This document shows, piece by piece, positions 6,663-8,135 of a stretch of 8,135 nucleotides of DNA. Below the pieces are notes generated by a model that saw only the letters and a list, made by a program, of their open reading frames with translations, ran no database searches and was not told where the DNA came from. This stretch comes from Tannerella sp. (GTDB taxonomy: Bacteria > Bacteroidota > Bacteroidia > Bacteroidales > Tannerellaceae), in contig JAITHS010000042.1 of the NCBI GenBank assembly GCA_031279875.1, forward strand, positions 1 to 8,135, read 5' to 3'. A program made the translations under genes and the position numbers. Each line of letters starts with the position of its first letter. Position 1 is the stretch's first letter.

Positions 6663-7754
6663 ATGAAAAGATACTTTTATTATATTTTTACTGCCGGACT
6701 TATTGCTTTAATGGCATCTTGTTCGGACATGAACGACGACCATGACCAATATCTCCGTAACGGCGAAATTATCTATATCGGACGCCTTGATTCGGCTTAT
6801 GCTTACTCCGGTAAAGGGCGTTTTCAACTGCATTACTGGCTTACCGACCCGCGATGCAAAGTGCTTAAAATATACCGGTCGCAAGGCGCCGATTCGTTGA
6901 TTGTTCCCATACCGGCACACACGCCGTTGGAGCCGCTTGATGTCTTTGTCGATAACGTTGCGGAAGGCTCTTATACTTTGCAGATTTATACTTCCGACGG
7001 CGCCGACCTGCGCTCTGTGCGCTATGAAACTAACGTCAACGTTTATGGCGACAAGTTTGCTTCCACAATAACCAACCGTGTAGTAGTCGGCGCTATATAT
7101 CAAACCGACAAGTCGGTAGTAGTTACGTGGGGGGCGGCAACGTCGGTCAAAGAAGCGGGCGTCGAACTGTCATATACCTCTTCTACCGATAAACCCGTCA
7201 AAACGTTCTATCCCACCGCTACCACCGGCTTAACAACAATACTGTCGGATATCGACGTTACAAAAGGGTTATATTGCAAGACAATGTATCTGCCCGAACC
7301 GACGTCGATAGATACTTTCAGTACGCCGTCGGTTAAAATACCTGTTTATGAGAGGTCTATCGTGTCGCTTGGTAGCCAAACCGCTACAAGCGACTTCCTC
7401 TCCGGCTATCCGGGCAATCTCGCAGTTGACGGCGATAAAACTTCTACTCCGTCTCGCTGGGTAACCGACGATACTAACAACGAACACTGGCTTACTCTCG
7501 ACCTCGGCGCCGAATATACCGTCAACGCTTTCGAGACCGTCAGCGGCGCACCGGCACAGGCTAACTTCAGCCTCCAAACACTTCACGACGGTCAGTGGGT
7601 CAACGTCCACACCAAAACCGCCAACGCCGCACTGACCTACTACGCCGACTTTACTCCCGTCAAAGGTCAGCATTTCCGCTATTACATCCCTGCATACGCC
7701 GTCAACCGCGTCCGCCTCTTCGAAATAACCCTCTACGCGACTAAGGAGTATTGA
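6663..7754 (+). CDS. Surface lipoprotein: DUF4998-like plus F5/8 type C domain
   Basis: This is a 363-residue lipoprotein with lipobox LMASC (Cys20) followed by SDMNDDHD, a strongly acidic segment consistent with a Bacteroidota surface-export signal. Residues 27-230 resemble the DUF4998 family: YLRNGEIIYIGRLD, then a fibronectin-like pattern with LKIYRSQGADSLIV and a second module starting near 138. Residues 233-358 form an F5/8 type C (discoidin, CBM32-like) domain, with LAVDGDKTSTPSRWVTDD (253-270), HWLTLDLGAEYTV (275-287) and a closing RLFEITLYA. This domain type commonly binds terminal sugars, but the ligand is not predictable here. The gene starts 24 bases after its neighbour and ends the operon. 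The discoidin part uses C-ending codons much more than the N-terminal part (52 of the last 90 codons against about 24 of the first 90, counted by hand), which hints at a separate history for that domain. Confidence 0.85.
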   Translation: MKRYFYYIFTAGLIALMASCSDMNDDHDQYLRNGEIIYIGRLDSAYAYSGKGRFQLHYWLTDPRCKVLKIYRSQGADSLIVPIPAHTPLEPLDVFVDNVAEGSYTLQIYTSDGADLRSVRYETNVNVYGDKFASTITNRVVVGAIYQTDKSVVVTWGAATSVKEAGVELSYTSSTDKPVKTFYPTATTGLTTILSDIDVTKGLYCKTMYLPEPTSIDTFSTPSVKIPVYERSIVSLGSQTATSDFLSGYPGNLAVDGDKTSTPSRWVTDDTNNEHWLTLDLGAEYTVNAFETVSGAPAQANFSLQTLHDGQWVNVHTKTANAALTYYADFTPVKGQHFRYYIPAYAVNRVRLFEITLYATKEY

Positions 7755-7790
7755 GTTCGGGTGTATCAAAAGCATGCAGATGCCATTCCT

Positions 7791-8135
7791 CTATGACGTC
7801 TGTGCTGCCAGCTTCTTATACCCTTCGAGCCTCCACTTGGCATTCTGCTCCGTTACTTTAAACAGTTCTTCCGCTTCTGCGGGGAATTGTTTAAAGAGAG
7901 ATGCAAAGCGTATTTCGCCTTTGAGGAAGTCTTGGAATTTTGTCCAGTCGGGTTCTTTGGAGTCGAGTTGGAAGGGGTTTTTGCCTTCGGCTTCGAGGCG
8001 CGGGTCATAGCGCCATAGATGCCAGTAGCCACATTCTACGGCGGCTTTCTGTTCCGATTGAGCGTGTCCCATTCCGTGCTTCAAACCGTGAGCGATACAT
8101 GGTGAATAGGCGATGATGAGCGACGGGCCGTCGTA
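7791..8135 (-). CDS. nifJ: Pyruvate:ferredoxin (flavodoxin) oxidoreductase, C-terminal part
   Basis: This is the C-terminal 114 codons of a gene whose 5' part lies beyond the window edge; the frame is open to base 8135. The visible part starts YDGPSLIIAYSPCIAHG and runs through KHGMGHAQSEQKAAVECGYW, YDPRL and GKNPFQLDSKEP to a TAG stop. These are hallmarks of the end of single-chain pyruvate:ferredoxin oxidoreductase (usually about 1,170-1,200 residues), which converts pyruvate and CoA to acetyl-CoA, CO2 and reduced ferredoxin in anaerobes. The Cys in YSPCIAHG corresponds to the late cysteine that completes ligation of the [4Fe-4S] cluster nearest the thiamine diphosphate in characterised enzymes. 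The TTG just upstream of KHGMGH is an internal codon, not a start. The gene is convergent with the SusCD operon, 36 bases away, and looks like unrelated core metabolism. Confidence 0.93.
   Translation of the reverse strand, partial: YDGPSLIIAYSPCIAHGLKHGMGHAQSEQKAAVECGYWHLWRYDPRLEAEGKNPFQLDSKEPDWTKFQDFLKGEIRFASLFKQFPAEAEELFKVTEQNAKWRLEGYKKLAAQTS

Larger units (their letters stand above)
271..7754 (+). other. Four-gene operon: SusC/SusD and two surface lipoproteins
   Basis: Four genes on the same strand are separated by 19, 73 and 24 bases. There is no visible terminator or internal promoter box in the gaps, so a single transcript from the promoter near 215 is likely. The order (TonB-dependent transporter, SusD, then accessory lipoproteins) is the usual one for polysaccharide-utilisation loci. 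No catabolic enzyme, hybrid two-component sensor, ECF sigma factor or anti-sigma factor is encoded here. The unit ends against a convergent housekeeping gene. Confidence 0.8.

Noticed and set aside
7269..7775. Open frame of 168 codons on the - strand opposite the last lipoprotein gene
   Set aside because: It overlaps the conserved discoidin-encoding region, has no recognisable domain and is best explained as a shadow of that gene.
7768..7783. Possible intrinsic terminator for the oxidoreductase gene on the - strand (GCATCTGCATGC followed by TTTT)
   Set aside because: The stem is only 4 base pairs and the T run only 4 bases. It is too weak to call, although the place between convergent genes would suit a terminator.
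7774..8010. Open frame of 78 codons on the + strand at the right end
   Set aside because: It is antisense to the pyruvate:ferredoxin oxidoreductase C-terminus, whose protein sequence is clearly conserved.

Overview
The window looks like chromosomal DNA of an anaerobic Bacteroidales (Bacteroidota). The support is a SusC/SusD outer-membrane pair, lipoproteins of Bacteroidota-restricted families, A-rich translation starts without Shine-Dalgarno sequences, a Bacteroidota-type -7 box (TAnnTTTGY), and the 3' end of a pyruvate:ferredoxin oxidoreductase gene. Genus and species cannot be told from this sequence.

Layout. Positions 1-270 carry no gene. The first 120 bases are built from short repeats: a dispersed palindromic element, three degenerate copies of a 13-mer, and a 12-base inverted repeat. 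They are followed by a very AT-rich stretch with a 14-A run and a -7 promoter box. Positions 271-7754 hold four co-directional genes on the + strand, separated by 19, 73 and 24 bases: a SusC-type TonB-dependent transporter, a SusD-type surface lipoprotein, a lipoprotein with DUF4959/DUF5126/DUF5000-like architecture, and a lipoprotein with a DUF4998-like N-terminal part and an F5/8 type C (discoidin-like) C-terminal domain. The 73-base gap between genes two and three consists almost entirely of two different tandem repeats. Positions 7791-8135 hold the C-terminal 114 codons of pyruvate:ferredoxin oxidoreductase on the - strand, convergent with the operon and cut by the window edge.

How the genes work together. 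The four genes look like the binding and import part of a polysaccharide-utilisation-type locus. SusC would form the TonB-energised pore and SusD its lid. The two discoidin-like lipoproteins would be accessory surface binding proteins. No glycoside hydrolase, sulfatase, peptidase or regulator lies in the window. The 3' side of the operon is closed by the convergent oxidoreductase gene, so enzymes, if linked at all, must lie upstream or elsewhere. The substrate cannot be read from the sequence.

I found no clearly new biological system. The points most worth a second look are the double tandem repeat between the susD-like gene and the next gene, the codon-use shift within the last lipoprotein gene, and the repeat-rich leader.
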